The notes beneath the pieces are model-generated. The model saw only the letters and a program-made list of their open reading frames with translations. It ran no database searches and was not told the DNA's origin. A DNA stretch of 64,000 nucleotides from Pseudoips prasinana. Its lineage: Eukaryota; Arthropoda; Insecta; Lepidoptera; Nolidae. This document shows, one piece after another, positions 10,212 to 20,500 of the stretch. A program made the translations under genes and the position numbers. Numbering within the stretch: position 1 is the stretch's first letter; every line of letters begins with the position of its first letter. The DNA lies in the NCBI GenBank assembly GCA_951640165.1, contig OX621250.1, forward strand, positions 2,480,001-2,544,000, read 5' to 3'.

Positions 10212-10447
10212 CAAGGACTTGATTAGATTTGTTCTTAATTTAATTTAATTAGTTTAATTTTTCTAAAATGTTTTATCTGTAACTATCTGTTGCTATTTAA
10301 TCTGTAAACAATTACCTGAATGTGGAAGAGCGGGGCGTCCTAACACAGGCAATGTTATGCCTAAAAGGAGGCCTCAACAATCTTGTTATTAGATTAACTT
10401 GAGTTAAAGGAAATAAATCATTTTTATTTAAAAAAAAAAAAAAAAAA
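9763..10447 (+). mobile_element. 5'-truncated LINE inserted in LINE-A coding sequence
   Basis: Encodes the last ORF2 residues (YLKKLTYDETESL), matching the C-terminus of the element at 13119-16803 (LKKLNYDETEAF), then a 3' UTR with a CA microsatellite and an 18-base A tail at 10430-10447. Excising it joins ...SILG to NCIRFYNKLP in the minus-strand LINE-A frame with no lost base, and leaves a duplicated acc. Confidence 0.85.
10142..10208. repeat. (CA)n microsatellite
   Basis: About 67 bp of CA repeats with a few CC/CG/TA interruptions, inside the 3' UTR of the nested LINE. Confidence 0.95.
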
Positions 10448-12239
10448 CCTAAAATTGATTTATTCGTTTTGCTGACTCTAAAGCCTGGTATTGCAAGTTT
10501 GTCTTTATTCCTATTATTAATTTTATGCAGTTCACTTTTTTTTCTATAGTCATTAATATTTTTTCTAACATACAATATATTCTGATATATATACTCAGAT
10601 GGCACCGTTAGCATATTTACTTCTTTAAACAAAGTTCGCAAAGATTCGCGACTACCTAACCCAAAAATGGCTCTGACTGCTCTTTTTTGTAAAATGAAAA
10701 TAGTACTTATATCAGCTGCCGAACCCCACAGCAGAATGCCATAGGACATAATACTATGGAAATACGCGAAATATACCAATCTAGCGGTTTGTTCATCTGA
10801 CAATTGTCTTATTTTCCAAACGGCATAGGAAGCCGAACTCAATTTAGCTGCTAGCTTTTCAATCTGAGGAGCCCATTGCAATTTTGCGTCTAGTATCAAT
10901 CCCAGAAATACGGTCGACGGAACTAAATCTAAAATTTCCTCATTTAATGCAACTGTTGGTATAACCTGTCTCACATTTGGTAATGAGAATTTGATACATT
11001 TCGTTTTCCCGGCATTTAATGAGAGGTTATTTGCTGAAAACCATTTTGATATAAGGCCGAGTGTTTTATTCTATTCAATAAGATCTTTGTCCTTCCTATT
11101 TACTTTAAATATAAGCGACGTATCGTCAGCGAACAAAACTATGTCTGATACTTTCTCCACCAGATAAGGGAGATCATTAATATATACTAGAAATAAAAAA
11201 GGGCCCAGGATAGATCCCTGGGGCACCCCCATTTTCACAGGATTACGTGCCAAAATGATACCGTCTATCGAAACCATCTGTTCTCGACCCGATAAATAGG
11301 ACACTACAAGATCAAGAGACGTACCAGATATTCCATAGTACTGCAGTTTTACAACGAGTGTACGGTGATCAACGCAATCGAAAGCCTTGGAGAGATCACA
11401 GAAACTCCCAGCGCATCCTGTGACCCCTCCCAAGCCTCCAATATAGACTTCATTAGGGTACACCCTGCATCCTGAGTCGAGCGGCCTCTTGTAAAACCAA
11501 ACTGCTTGTTATGTAATATCCCATTCAAGTTAAAGTGTGACAACATTTGGATAAGCATGAGCTTTTCTAATATTTTACTTAAAGCTGGAAGGATTGAGAT
11601 AGGTCTGTAATTTGTGGCATTCTCAGTACAACCTGCCTTGAAAACGGGTACTATCTTACTAATCTTCATTAAATCAGGAAAGACACCATCACTTACACAG
11701 CCATTGAAGATGGATGCAAGGACTGTAGCAATGTTTTGAATGATTGATTGAATTGCTTTAACAGACAGTCCCCATAAATCTTCTGTGTCCTTCTTTTTAA
11801 TACTATTGAAAGATTTTATAATGTCTTCACTCGTTACAAATTGAAAACTAAATTTAGGCGCATCTTGTTTTAAACTTTGATTGAAAAACAGTTCAGCTAT
11901 ATCTGGTGACGATAACAGGCACTTAGTTGTATCCACAGGTATATTAGTAAAAAAATCTGCGAAAAAATTGGCAATCGTAAGCTTGTCTGAAACCAGTTCG
12001 TCACTAATACTTAATGTTACTGTTTGATTTCTTAATCTACTTTTACCAGTTTCAGTATTAATTATTTGCCAAGCTGATTTTATTTTGTTATCAGATTTTT
12101 TAATTTTGTCTCTAATGTATAAAGCTTTAGCTTGTATGCAAACCTTTTTAAAAAAAATTTAATAGTTTCTAACATAATTAATAAAATTGACTTCGGGTGT
12201 ATAGGACTTTATGTCATATAACTCGTATAAAAAAAAAAT

Positions 12240-12640
12240 CTCTACTCAGTCTAATGCCTTGAGTTGCCCAAGAACTAAAGGAGAACGGGCGGAAGTGGTC
12301 CAAATGGCGTCGGCTGATGAAACCTAGTCTATATAATAGTTCGTGAATGTAGGATATTTTTTTACTATGGACACTATAAAATCGGCCCACGGAGAAAAAA
12401 GTTATACAGTTCAGAAAGTATCTACCTATTATAGACGAATAATTGAAAAAGCTGCCTTTTGTTCGGTCAAAACTTATTTGCCGAGTATCGAGAACTCGCA
12501 CTTACTCCCCGCCGCCCGTATGCGCCCGCTACCCCTCGTGGTGGCGGGGGGTGATGCTCCTGCGCCGCGCGTATTGTTCACAGGTCAGTGAGTCATTCGC
12601 TATTATTCAGCAAGGACATCGTTTGGTTTCTTTATTTTGT
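12240..12640. repeat. dispersed unclassified sequence
   Basis: The block tggcgtcggctgatgaaacc at about 12305 recurs inverted near 18547-18600, showing a shared repeat. A GC-rich stretch around 12500-12580 is of unknown origin. Confidence 0.35.
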
Positions 12641-12741
12641 TCGTACCGGCTTCATTTTTGGACATATTTTGATTTACTAACTCGATTACTTTGGCGCGTT
12701 TAAACGGACTTGTGATATTGCTTTTGGATTTGGCTTTCAAG

Positions 12742-12882
12742 ATGTTGCCTAGTGCTCTCATTGTGTGTTTAGTGTGTAATCGTTCAGTGTTACGGAGAGA
12801 AAGGCAAAATGTTACCCGAAATCTTTTCGAGTCAAACCCAGCCATCTCAGCACATATAATCGCATCAATTGCACCGCGACAG
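12742..12882 (+). CDS. candidate first coding exon, unidentified
   Basis: ATG at 12742 opens 47 codons ending exactly at a strong donor, CAG|GTATGT (GT at 12883-12884), phase 0. The peptide begins MLPSALIVCLVCNRSVLRRE and continues with NVTRNLFESNPAISAHIIAS. A CxxC pair followed later by an H suggests a zinc-binding start, but that is inference. No downstream exon is visible before the LINE at 13119, and the opposite strand is also open here (12603-12845), so a TE-derived or non-coding origin is possible. Confidence 0.3.
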
Positions 12883-12984
12883 GTATGTACCTTTTAAGCC
12901 ATATTGCTGTTGATTGTTGGTGCAATAGATAATATCAAACTGGTTAGCATTTTCTATAGTTACCGTGACAGAGTTATTTAAAGC

Positions 12985-13055
12985 TTATCTGGTTAGTTTG
13001 TATTAAAAATTAAGTACCTATTGTACTTAATTTTTAATACAAACTAACCAGATAA
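12985..13055. repeat. perfect palindrome, 33-bp arms
   Basis: Left arm begins ttatctggttagtttg; 33 of 33 bases pair; spacer ctatt. The longest perfect inverted repeat in the window. Confidence 0.95.
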
Positions 13056-13118
13056 ACACACGCGGTACGACTACTGATAATTACGAAAAAATATTAATAA
13101 TGTACTAATAGGGGACAC

Positions 13119-16100
13119 GACATTTTAACGAAACTGAAAATGAAGATCTGACTAGATTTTAAGTATATTTTCTACCTTTATTGCATGTTTTACATTAATA
13201 TTTTAGATTATTTACCTTATTACAACTCACAGTTTAGTATGCTTTATAATAATTGTACGCTTGCTTTATTTACATTACATTCAGTTCACTTTATGCAAAA
13301 AACGATCATAAGCTCTACACAAACTCGTATTCGCACACACAAAAACATAAACTGTACACAAAACCACATCATTCAACGCTTTACCGTAATCAAAAACACA
13401 CAACTTTCAACATTCTTTTCAAAATTAAAAAACCTGTTCCTAAAGTACACACTCATTAATTCCCATCTCATATGTACTTACACTAAAATTAAACTCAGAC
13501 AAATAAAAAGAATAACAATAACTCATTTATACATTCAATCCACTTCATGATACTCTAAACTCTATTGACAGACTACGGGTGGCCCATTCATTCACCTGCA
13601 TACCTGAGGACTGTTGCACTCTTCTTGATAACCAAGAAGAAGGCCTCAAAGTGATTACGCAAAATATCCGAAGTATTTCAGCTAATATATCAGGCCTACT
13701 CATCTTATTAACTAGGGTTAAAATTCACCAGGATATTATAGTGCTCACTGAATGCTGGCTATCTAAGAATCCTAAAATTCCATTTCTAGATGGATACACT
13801 TGTTTTCACAGTACCAGGGAGATAAATCAGAATGATGGCATAGTAATATATGTAAGAGATGACATACCAAACGTCACTACTGTAGAACCGGATATTGTGG
13901 ATGCCAACTGCATTGTAGTGACAATTGGTAGAGATACTTGCATAGTAGCAATTTATAGGTCTCCAGCGTTTAAAGATCTTACTAACTTTCTTGAGTCTCT
14001 CGATCGTATTTTAACAACCTACTCTAAGTATACTAATATTATACTTATCGGAGACATGAATATAGATATTGTTGATGATAGTAAAGATCATAAAGCCCCG
14101 GAATATTTAAATCTAACAGCCAGCCATGGTTTGCTCCCAGCTCACACATACATAACACATAGCAAAACTTGTCTTGATCACGTCATATTAAAAACCAACT
14201 GCAAAAGTACAGTATTAGTACTTGAATCTACTGTTACTGATCACAACGCAGTGGTGCTATGTCTATGTAAAACGTTAAAGCATAATGTTATTAAAACTAC
14301 AAAAACAAAGATTGACTACACCCTTCAAGAAAAACATATTAAATCTATAGATTACTCAGGTATATACCAATATTCTGATGGAAACGATGCTTATACACAC
14401 TTTATGACTTCTCTCTCTACAACTATTAGTCTAAGCTCCTACACATATACAGTTCCCCACCGTCTTAGAATCCTTAAGCCCTGGATCACTACTGGCTTAT
14501 TACGGTGTATAAGAAATAGAGATCGTATGTACAAAACCCTAAAAAAGTCACCGAACAATGAAGTCCTCAGAGTCACATTCAAAAGATACCGAAACTACTG
14601 CAACACGTTGGTAAAAAACATTAAAAGACAGTATGAGAGAGACAAACTCAGAAAGGCTAAGAATAACCCTAAAAAGCTTTGGAGTGCTATTAAAGAGATC
14701 ACATACACCAATAAAGAAAAGTCCGCATCTAAGGACTTACTTCTACTCAATAGCAGTCCATATATTTCGATCAATGAGGTCAATAAGTTCTTTGTAGACG
14801 TTGTTAAAGATCTTGCCGAAAAATTGATCCCTAAATCAGACAATATACATTACAATGCTACTCGTACCTTGAAGAACAATCTTACTTGCAATTCGATGGT
14901 TTTTCTTGAAACTGATGAAACAGAGGTGGAACATTTGATTAATAACCTACGAACTGATTGCGCGGTCGGTGTTGATGACATCCCTGCATCTGTTCTAAAA
15001 AAACATAAAACTACGCTTGTTCCACCGCTTACTTTTATCTTTAACCTATGCATTAGTACCGGAGTGTTTCCAGATCAATTAAAAAGAGCTCTCGTTCACC
15101 CCATACACAAGGCTGGTGAAACGAAACTTGTATCAAACTATAGGCCTATATCCATTTTGCCTACTGTCTCAAAGATATTGGAGCGAATAATGAATAATAG
15201 ATTGAAAAACTATCTCGAGTCTAACAACCTCATATCGGACAGGCAGTATGGCTTTCGTAGTGCTAGGTCCACGGATGATGCTGTACATGACTTAACTAAC
15301 TCTGTAGTCGAAGCTTTGGACAGAAGGGAGAAATGTTTGTCAATTTTCATTGATCTGGCCAAGGCCTTCGATACAGTTTCAATTCCGAGACTATGTCTTA
15401 AACTAGAAAGGCTGGGTATTCGGGGAAAACAACTTAAAATGTTCCAGAGTTACCTAAGTAATCGTACACAGTGCACCAAAGTAAATGATCAGATTAGCGA
15501 AGAACTTTCAGTTGTGTATGGTGTTCCTCAGGGAAGCATCCTCGGGCCTACCTTATTCCTTGTGTACGTAAATGACATGTGTGAACTAGAGTTAAACAAC
15601 GATAAAATAGTAGCCTATGCAGACGATACCGCCTTAACATTTAGAACGCAAACGTGGGTGGACACTTTTCGTGCAGCTCAAGTTGGCTTTGAAAGAGTTA
15701 CACACTGGCTCACAACTAACCTACTCACACTAAATGTTAACAAAACAACCTTCATGACATACAGAATTAGAAATACGGAAGCAAGTTCTTTAAACCACCT
15801 TAACATTAGTGCCCATAAGCAAGTTGGTTGTGATACAGACTGCGACTGCCCTAAACTTGTTATGGTGACAGCAACTCGATACTTAGGTGTGACTTTGGAC
15901 GAGAAACTCTCCTTCCAACCACATATTAACAAGTTGTCCGGTAGAATACGCAAACTAATCTTTGTATTTAAATACTTGCGGCATGTCGCTGACCCTGACA
16001 CTGTTAAGATGGTTTATTATTCCTTGTGCCAGTCTGTAATAGGATACTGTATTTCTACATGGGGTGGTGCATGCAAGACCCACCTAATACAACTAGAGCG

Positions 16101-16803
16101 TGCACAGAGAGCGGTGTTAAAGGTATGCACTTTTAAACCGTATCGCTTTCCTACTAAAGAGTTATACGAATACTGTGAAGTACTCAGTGTGAGGCAGATT
16201 TTCATACTCCACATAATATTAAGACAGCACACAGAAATTATTCCCAAGAAACATATAAACACACTCCCACAAACACAACCTTTCTTAACACAAACACGCA
16301 CCCAACGTAAAAATAAAATACCTGTTACCACTACATGTAAGACATCTTTTGGACAACAATTTTATTACTTTCTCGGTCGCTATCTATACAACAAATTTCT
16401 GAACAACTCACCAGCCCTACTAACCAAAAGTAAGTATAACTTGAAAGAAACGGTATCAATTAGTCTTAAAAAACTTAATTATGACGAAACAGAAGCATTT
16501 ATTCATCCCTCTAATTAATATAATAATTTTACAGTTTAATTGTATTACAACACTTACACCCACTTGCACACATACATTCATTACACTCGCACTCACCTAT
16601 CCACACACACTCAAGCTCCCATTCATGTAAATAAAGCGAGACATTTAACCTAATTAATTTAATTTTTGTGTATAATGCATTAAGTAATTAAATTGGAAGG
16701 TGCTGGTGCTTATAGCTCAGGTTTTCCTTTTTTAAGCATCAGCCGCACTAACTATAGTACATACCATACCATATAATGTATAAATAAATAAAAAAAAAAA
16801 AAA
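13119..16803 (+). mobile_element. EN/RT non-LTR retrotransposon, nearly full-length
   Basis: Contains the long ORF at 13522-16518, then a 3' UTR and an A tail (about 16789-16803). The left flank (aatgtactaataggggaca) and right flank (ttcgaattccgtcctgatt) together match the continuous sequence at 17420-17475, which marks the insertion site. No gag-like ORF1 lies upstream, so this is either a single-ORF family or a copy truncated just before ORF2. Confidence 0.85.
13579..16518 (+). CDS. LINE ORF2: endonuclease plus reverse transcriptase
   Basis: About 979 uninterrupted residues (frame open from 13522). The N-terminal apurinic-type endonuclease shows QNIRSIS, VLTECWL, AIYRSP, LIGDMNID, LDHVIL and VTDHNAV. 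The reverse transcriptase shows YRPISILPTVSKILERIM, YGFRSARSTDD, IDLAKAFDTVS, GVPQGSILGPTLFLVYVNDM and the catalytic YADDTALTF. It nicks target DNA and copies its own RNA there. The frame has no ATG before the endonuclease domain: the first codon listed is GTG and the first in-frame ATG is inside GDMNID. Start use is therefore unclear (reinitiation, or lost 5' end). Intact catalytic motifs and a stop-free frame suggest a recent insertion. Clade probably in the CR1/Jockey group; not resolved. Confidence 0.9.
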   Translation: MAHSFTCIPEDCCTLLDNQEEGLKVITQNIRSISANISGLLILLTRVKIHQDIIVLTECWLSKNPKIPFLDGYTCFHSTREINQNDGIVIYVRDDIPNVTTVEPDIVDANCIVVTIGRDTCIVAIYRSPAFKDLTNFLESLDRILTTYSKYTNIILIGDMNIDIVDDSKDHKAPEYLNLTASHGLLPAHTYITHSKTCLDHVILKTNCKSTVLVLESTVTDHNAVVLCLCKTLKHNVIKTTKTKIDYTLQEKHIKSIDYSGIYQYSDGNDAYTHFMTSLSTTISLSSYTYTVPHRLRILKPWITTGLLRCIRNRDRMYKTLKKSPNNEVLRVTFKRYRNYCNTLVKNIKRQYERDKLRKAKNNPKKLWSAIKEITYTNKEKSASKDLLLLNSSPYISINEVNKFFVDVVKDLAEKLIPKSDNIHYNATRTLKNNLTCNSMVFLETDETEVEHLINNLRTDCAVGVDDIPASVLKKHKTTLVPPLTFIFNLCISTGVFPDQLKRALVHPIHKAGETKLVSNYRPISILPTVSKILERIMNNRLKNYLESNNLISDRQYGFRSARSTDDAVHDLTNSVVEALDRREKCLSIFIDLAKAFDTVSIPRLCLKLERLGIRGKQLKMFQSYLSNRTQCTKVNDQISEELSVVYGVPQGSILGPTLFLVYVNDMCELELNNDKIVAYADDTALTFRTQTWVDTFRAAQVGFERVTHWLTTNLLTLNVNKTTFMTYRIRNTEASSLNHLNISAHKQVGCDTDCDCPKLVMVTATRYLGVTLDEKLSFQPHINKLSGRIRKLIFVFKYLRHVADPDTVKMVYYSLCQSVIGYCISTWGGACKTHLIQLERAQRAVLKVCTFKPYRFPTKELYEYCEVLSVRQIFILHIILRQHTEIIPKKHINTLPQTQPFLTQTRTQRKNKIPVTTTCKTSFGQQFYYFLGRYLYNKFLNNSPALLTKSKYNLKETVSISLKKLNYDETEAFIHPSN

Positions 16804-16990
16804 TTCGAATTCCGTCCTGATTTTGTCGCAAGGAACTCTAATACGGCGGCGAATACAAAGGATTGATGTAGGTAAATAATAAATGGTTAAATATTTTTTA
16901 ATATTCATCTAAGCGGGCCCCGCGTGTGGCGGCATCTTTGAGAGACTCAAAGATGCCGCCACCGCGCGCCGCGCCATTTGAATGTGTTCG
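16804..16990 (+). repeat. repeat-N, right half (split by the LINE)
   Basis: Matches 17457-17665: blocks attccgtcctgatt, taaatggttaaatattttt and the actcaaagatgccgcc block. Its left half is 13040-13118 on the other side of the LINE. Confidence 0.65.
16926..16962. repeat. palindrome, 17-bp arms
   Basis: gtggcggcatctttgag, spacer aga, then its exact complement. The paralogous position near 17610 is only weakly symmetric. Confidence 0.9.
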
Positions 16991-16999
16991 TGTATAACT

Positions 17000-17307
17000 C
17001 ATTGGTCTAGCGGTAGCGTGTTCAACTGCAGATAATAAAGTCCTGGGTTCAAATCCCGTGTCGGGCCAAAAAGTGATTATGGGAATAATGAAGTCCTGGG
17101 TTCAACTCCCGGGTCGGGCCAAAAAGTGATTATGGGATTTTTCCGTAAAAAGAAATTTCTCAGTATCAGCCCGAAGTCTGGGAGTTGACGATATTACACC
17201 CCCATGCCTCGGAGAGCACGTAAAGCCGTCGTTCCTGTGCCTGACCTCTTTCCGGTCGTATCGCTAGTCGTCCCATCGGATCATGAGAGTGATGGAATAG
17301 AAAGTGC
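17000..17307 (+). mobile_element. SINE-B copy with internal duplication
   Basis: tRNA-like head attggtctagcggtagcg. The B-box region is duplicated in tandem (ggttcaaatcccg near 17046, ggttcaactcccg near 17099). The copy ends abruptly at gaatagaaagtgc, where the fold-back at 17293-17326 begins. Confidence 0.7.
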
Positions 17308-17366
17308 AGGGGCACTTTCAATTCCACCTTTAAAATTTAGAGTGATACACTCTAAATTTTAAAGGT
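17293..17366. repeat. two abutting palindromes
   Basis: First: tggaatagaaagtgc / gcactttcaattcca (14 of 15, spacer aggg). Second: 19-bp arms starting acctttaaaatttag, spacer ata. The first folds back the broken end of the SINE-B copy. Confidence 0.9.
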
Positions 17367-17395
17367 TCCCTGTAACGACATATTAATCATTCATA

Positions 17396-17665
17396 CAATA
17401 CATACAAATAAAAAAATATGAATAATGTACTAGGCTCATATGAACAGTAGGGGACATTTCAAATTCCGTCCTGATTATATCCAAAGTTACACTAATATGG
17501 CGACAAAATCAAAGAGTTGATCTAGGTAAATAATAAACGGTTAAATATCTTTTAATATTCATGAAAGCGAGCCGCGCGCGTCGTCGATACCTAGGTGGCT
17601 ATTTTGAGTGGACTCAAAGACGCCGCCAAAGGGGCCGCGTTCGAAGAAAGCCGCCAAATTCATCA
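17396..17665 (+). repeat. repeat-N, uninterrupted copy
   Basis: Continuous version of the sequence that the LINE at 13119-16803 interrupts: aataatgtacta, aggggacattt, then attccgtcctgatt and the actcaaagacgccgcc block. Confidence 0.65.
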
Positions 17666-17669
17666 AATA

Positions 17670-18600
17670 TTGTGTATTTTTCATTTATATTATTTAAAAA
17701 TATTAAAATCATCAGTTGTTCGTAAACTGCTGTCTATTTAGGTCGTGTTTAGTTACTAAATCGTCTAAAATGTCGTTTAGTGATCGTAATAATTTTGAAA
17801 ATTTCGTGCATTCATCTATGAAAGAATAGCCTCAGACGTGCACTTTGTGATGATGAGGATTCATAGGTCACAGAATTTAAGGCTGTTTAATTACGAGGAA
17901 CCTATGTCGTGAAGGGTACAGTGTCGCGATGGAGGCCACGCCTCTTTATAAATAAGAAACATGAAAGCTTTACGATTCTATGAATATGTTGTACATGAGA
18001 GAGACTCGTGTTAGTTGGCAAGTCTTAGAGTTAAGCTTTCGGTGTCGGTGCAGATTTTAGTGAACGTGAAATAATGAAATTCTTCCATCAGTACTGAAAA
18101 CAACTTAACTGTTATTTATAGTTTAACTTTAACTAGAAGTTAAACTATAAAAAGATTCTCGTAATGTGTTTGTGTATCACGTACTTATACGATGTAAAGT
18201 ATCCAATAGCTATTCAGCAGTGCTATAAATAAAAACATAACTTGAAAATAAAAAAAAAATTGTGTAGTGAGTGCAATCGGAATCAAACTACCAGGCGTGC
18301 ATAGAAACACAGAGGTATGTCAAACAATTTCTAGCGTAAATCAGAATCAGCTGTGCTGTGTTAGTACGGATGTTCGTTATATCGATAAAAATACTTGTCG
18401 ATATATTGAATGATATATTATTTTACGATCAAGATTAAAATGATGGTATTTCGGTATGAGATTTTGTGTATAGGTAGGCTTAAGGAGACCGTATATGCCC
18501 CTTAAGTTACGTTCACTCTTTCTGTTACACGTTGTATAGACTAGGTTTTATCAGCCGACGCCACTTGGACCAAAGTCCATACTAAAATGTCCGATCTCCT
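17670..18600. other. unclassified, one palindrome, no gene
   Basis: A 15-bp-arm palindrome lies at 18115-18151 (tttatagtttaactt, spacer 7). A 19-residue frame starts at ATG 17769 and stops at once. The end near 18547-18600 is an inverted copy of the 12300 repeat. Nothing else recognised. Confidence 0.4.
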
Positions 18601-18689
18601 TTAATCTTATTACTATCCAACTCAATGTTTTTTTTATATACTGTAGACACGGGTCTCATCGCGATAAATATTTAGGTAAATCATTACCT

Positions 18690-18735
18690 TGTTTACCCGA
18701 CGTTTCGGCATGGATTGCACCAGCCGTGGTCACGG
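18690..18735 (-). ncRNA. hammerhead-ribozyme-like remnant after the Penelope ORF
   Basis: On minus, just past the ORF stop: ctggtgcaatccatgc followed by CGAAAC and gtcggg. Penelope-like elements are known to carry hammerhead motifs with the core CUGAUGA ... CGAAAC. Here the second half is intact and the first half reads CTGGTGC, so the catalytic core is damaged. Position and partial core are the only evidence; activity is not expected. Confidence 0.35.
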
Positions 18736-19640
18736 GTCGACTGGTGTGGCTCGGCAGCGTCGTCTCCGTGAAGCTCGGGTATCGGTATCTACCCTCGCAT
18801 GGTCTTGATATTTTTTATTTTCCTTTACGAAACTGTCGGTACACACGACACTAATGACATCAGCGCCCGGGCGCACTACGTTGGTTACGCGACGATGGCA
18901 CTTCGTTATTACAGGATTCCAAGATGGTGAGAGGCGGTATCCGTCTTCCCGGTTGAAATTGATATGTTTCTTTATTTCAACCGCTTCACGTACTATTCTG
19001 GAGTAATAGTGACGATCGGTGGAGAGGACCTGTGGCTTGTGTAAATTTGTAATCCAGTGTTGGCATCCTGTGTCGACTACGTGCTCAGCTATTGCTGATT
19101 TATTAACCTGTCGGTTCCTGACAGCTGCGATATGTTCTTTAGCCCTTTCAGCAATGGATCTTTTAGTTTGGCCGATATAAAACATACCGCAGTTGCACTC
19201 AAACCTGTAGACGCCCGGTGTTTGAAGAGGAATAACATCCTTCGGTGTACGCAGCTGGTTGGAGACTTTGGAGATCGGACTATATACAGTCTTGATGGAG
19301 TATTTCTTTAGTACTGATCCAACTTTATCCGTTACTCCTTTCACGTAAGGTAAAAACGCTGGTGCTCTGCTTACTTCCGGCTGCTTCTCCCTCCTCTTCG
19401 ACCGTTTAATGCCCCCCCTGTAGCCGTTTTGCCTAAGTACCTCCTGAACGTGTGTGAGCTCACTTTCTAAACATTCAGGGTCGCATATGTCATACGCTCT
19501 GTTTGTTAACGAGGCAACTACGGATAACAGGTGTCGCGGATGGTGATGAGAGTGGGCGTGTAGATATCTGTCTGTGTGTGTGGGCTTTCTGTATACCGTG
19601 TGTGTAAGGGGATCAATGTTTTTTATTTTATTATTGTTTG
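18730..19640 (-). pseudogene. Penelope-like element: RT C-terminus plus GIY-YIG endonuclease
   Basis: Minus-strand open frame with TGA near 18730. It starts in the Penelope RT C-terminal region ([20 protein letters not shown]), then a linker rich in Lys/Arg, then a GIY-YIG nuclease: [20 protein letters not shown], followed by RAKEHIAAV and a later [13 protein letters not shown] is represented by GVY and YIG is exact. The N-terminal two thirds of the RT, including the catalytic aspartates, are missing, so the copy is 5'-truncated although the remaining frame is open. The frame continues past 19640 only by reading antisense through a Jockey 3' UTR fragment; that part is not protein of this element. 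Confidence 0.85.
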
Positions 19641-19644
19641 CGGA

Positions 19645-19755
19645 CTCTTCTAGGCCGGCAACGTACCCGCGACTCCTTGGTTTTGCGAGTGTCCATGGGC
19701 GGGGGTGATCACTTGCCATCAGGTGAGCCACTTGCTCGTTTGTCGCCCTCTTATA
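19645..19755 (+). mobile_element. Jockey 3' UTR fragment
   Basis: Shows ctaggccggcaacg, tgtccatgggcgggggtgat and caccatcaggtgagcc-like sequence, ending in an A run. Same UTR as at 7180-7440. Confidence 0.6.
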
Positions 19756-20325
19756 AAAAAAACCGGCCAAGTGCGAGTCGGACTCGCCCATGAAGGGTTC
19801 CGCAGCAGCAAGTATTTTAGTTGATTAAATGAAAGGTAAATTGCGGTTTACGATTTATGACGCATTAAAAAAAACTACAAATTTTCGTTGTTTACATGGT
19901 AATGTACATCATATATTTTTTTAGTTTTATCATTCTCTTATTTTAGAAGTTACAGGGGGGGGACACTCATTTTTCCACTTTGGAAGTGTCTCTCGCGCAA
20001 ACTATTCAGGTTAGAAAAAAATATATTAGGAACCTCAATATCATTTTTGAAGACCTATCCATAGATACCCCACATGTATGGGTACGACGAAAAAAAAATT
20101 TTTGAGTTTCTGTTCTATGTATGGGGAACCCCCAAAATTATTATTATTTTTCTATTTTTGTGTTAAAATCTTAACGCGGTTCACAGAATACATCTACTTA
20201 CCAAGTTACAATATGACAGCTCTTATAGATTCGTAAAAAAATGGCTGTGACATACGGACGGACAGACAGACATGACGAATCTATAAGGGTTCGGTTTTTT
20301 GCCATTTGGCTACGGAACCCTAAAA
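19756..20325 (-). repeat. repeat-G, inverted copy
   Basis: Inverted relative to 2344-2935; begins accggccaagtgcgagtcgg and ends ctacggaaccctaaaa. Confidence 0.6.
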
Positions 20326-20329
20326 ACAA

Positions 20330-20480
20330 CTGCACGTGTGTCGCAGCAGTTAACGAAGCCTACTACAAGCTCGACTCGTGCGTCTTTTGGGTTCGATGCT
20401 TGCACTGGTTAACTATTTGTGTCACCCATTTATAATTGTTCTTAATCTGTGTGTACGTTGCATTCGTGAATTGAATGTTT
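20330..20480 (+). mobile_element. SINE-E copy
   Basis: Divergent tRNA-like head (gtgtcgcagcagttaacgaa, B box gggttcgatgc) and tail gtcacccatttataattgtt as at 5560 and 51290. Confidence 0.5.
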
Positions 20481-20500
20481 GAGTTTATTGGTACCAACCT

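Larger units (their letters stand above)
8147..12235 (-). mobile_element. LINE-A (minus), split by two nested plus-strand LINEs
   Basis: Reading on minus from 12235: a reverse transcriptase domain in frame pieces at about 12165-11349, 11463-11071 and 10974-10448, its C-terminus at 9762-9613 (TAG), then a 3' UTR down to 8147 ending cgtgaataaaaacctttttt. RT motifs seen: YRPISILPALSKILEKL, LSKAFDCVDH, GVPQGSILGPFLFLVYINDL, LFADDTSLIF. A frameshift near 11405 and an in-frame stop near 11071 make it inactive. No endonuclease domain is seen, so it is 5'-truncated. The 3' UTR recurs at 21880, 37600 and 60080 (sense) and 46350 and 51315 (antisense). Insertions at 8390-9134 and 9763-10447 are younger. 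Confidence 0.8.

Noticed and set aside
13185..13550. LINE ORF1 upstream of the 13.5-kb ORF2
   Set aside because: Low-complexity frame without zinc knuckles or coiled-coil character; ends before and out of frame with ORF2.
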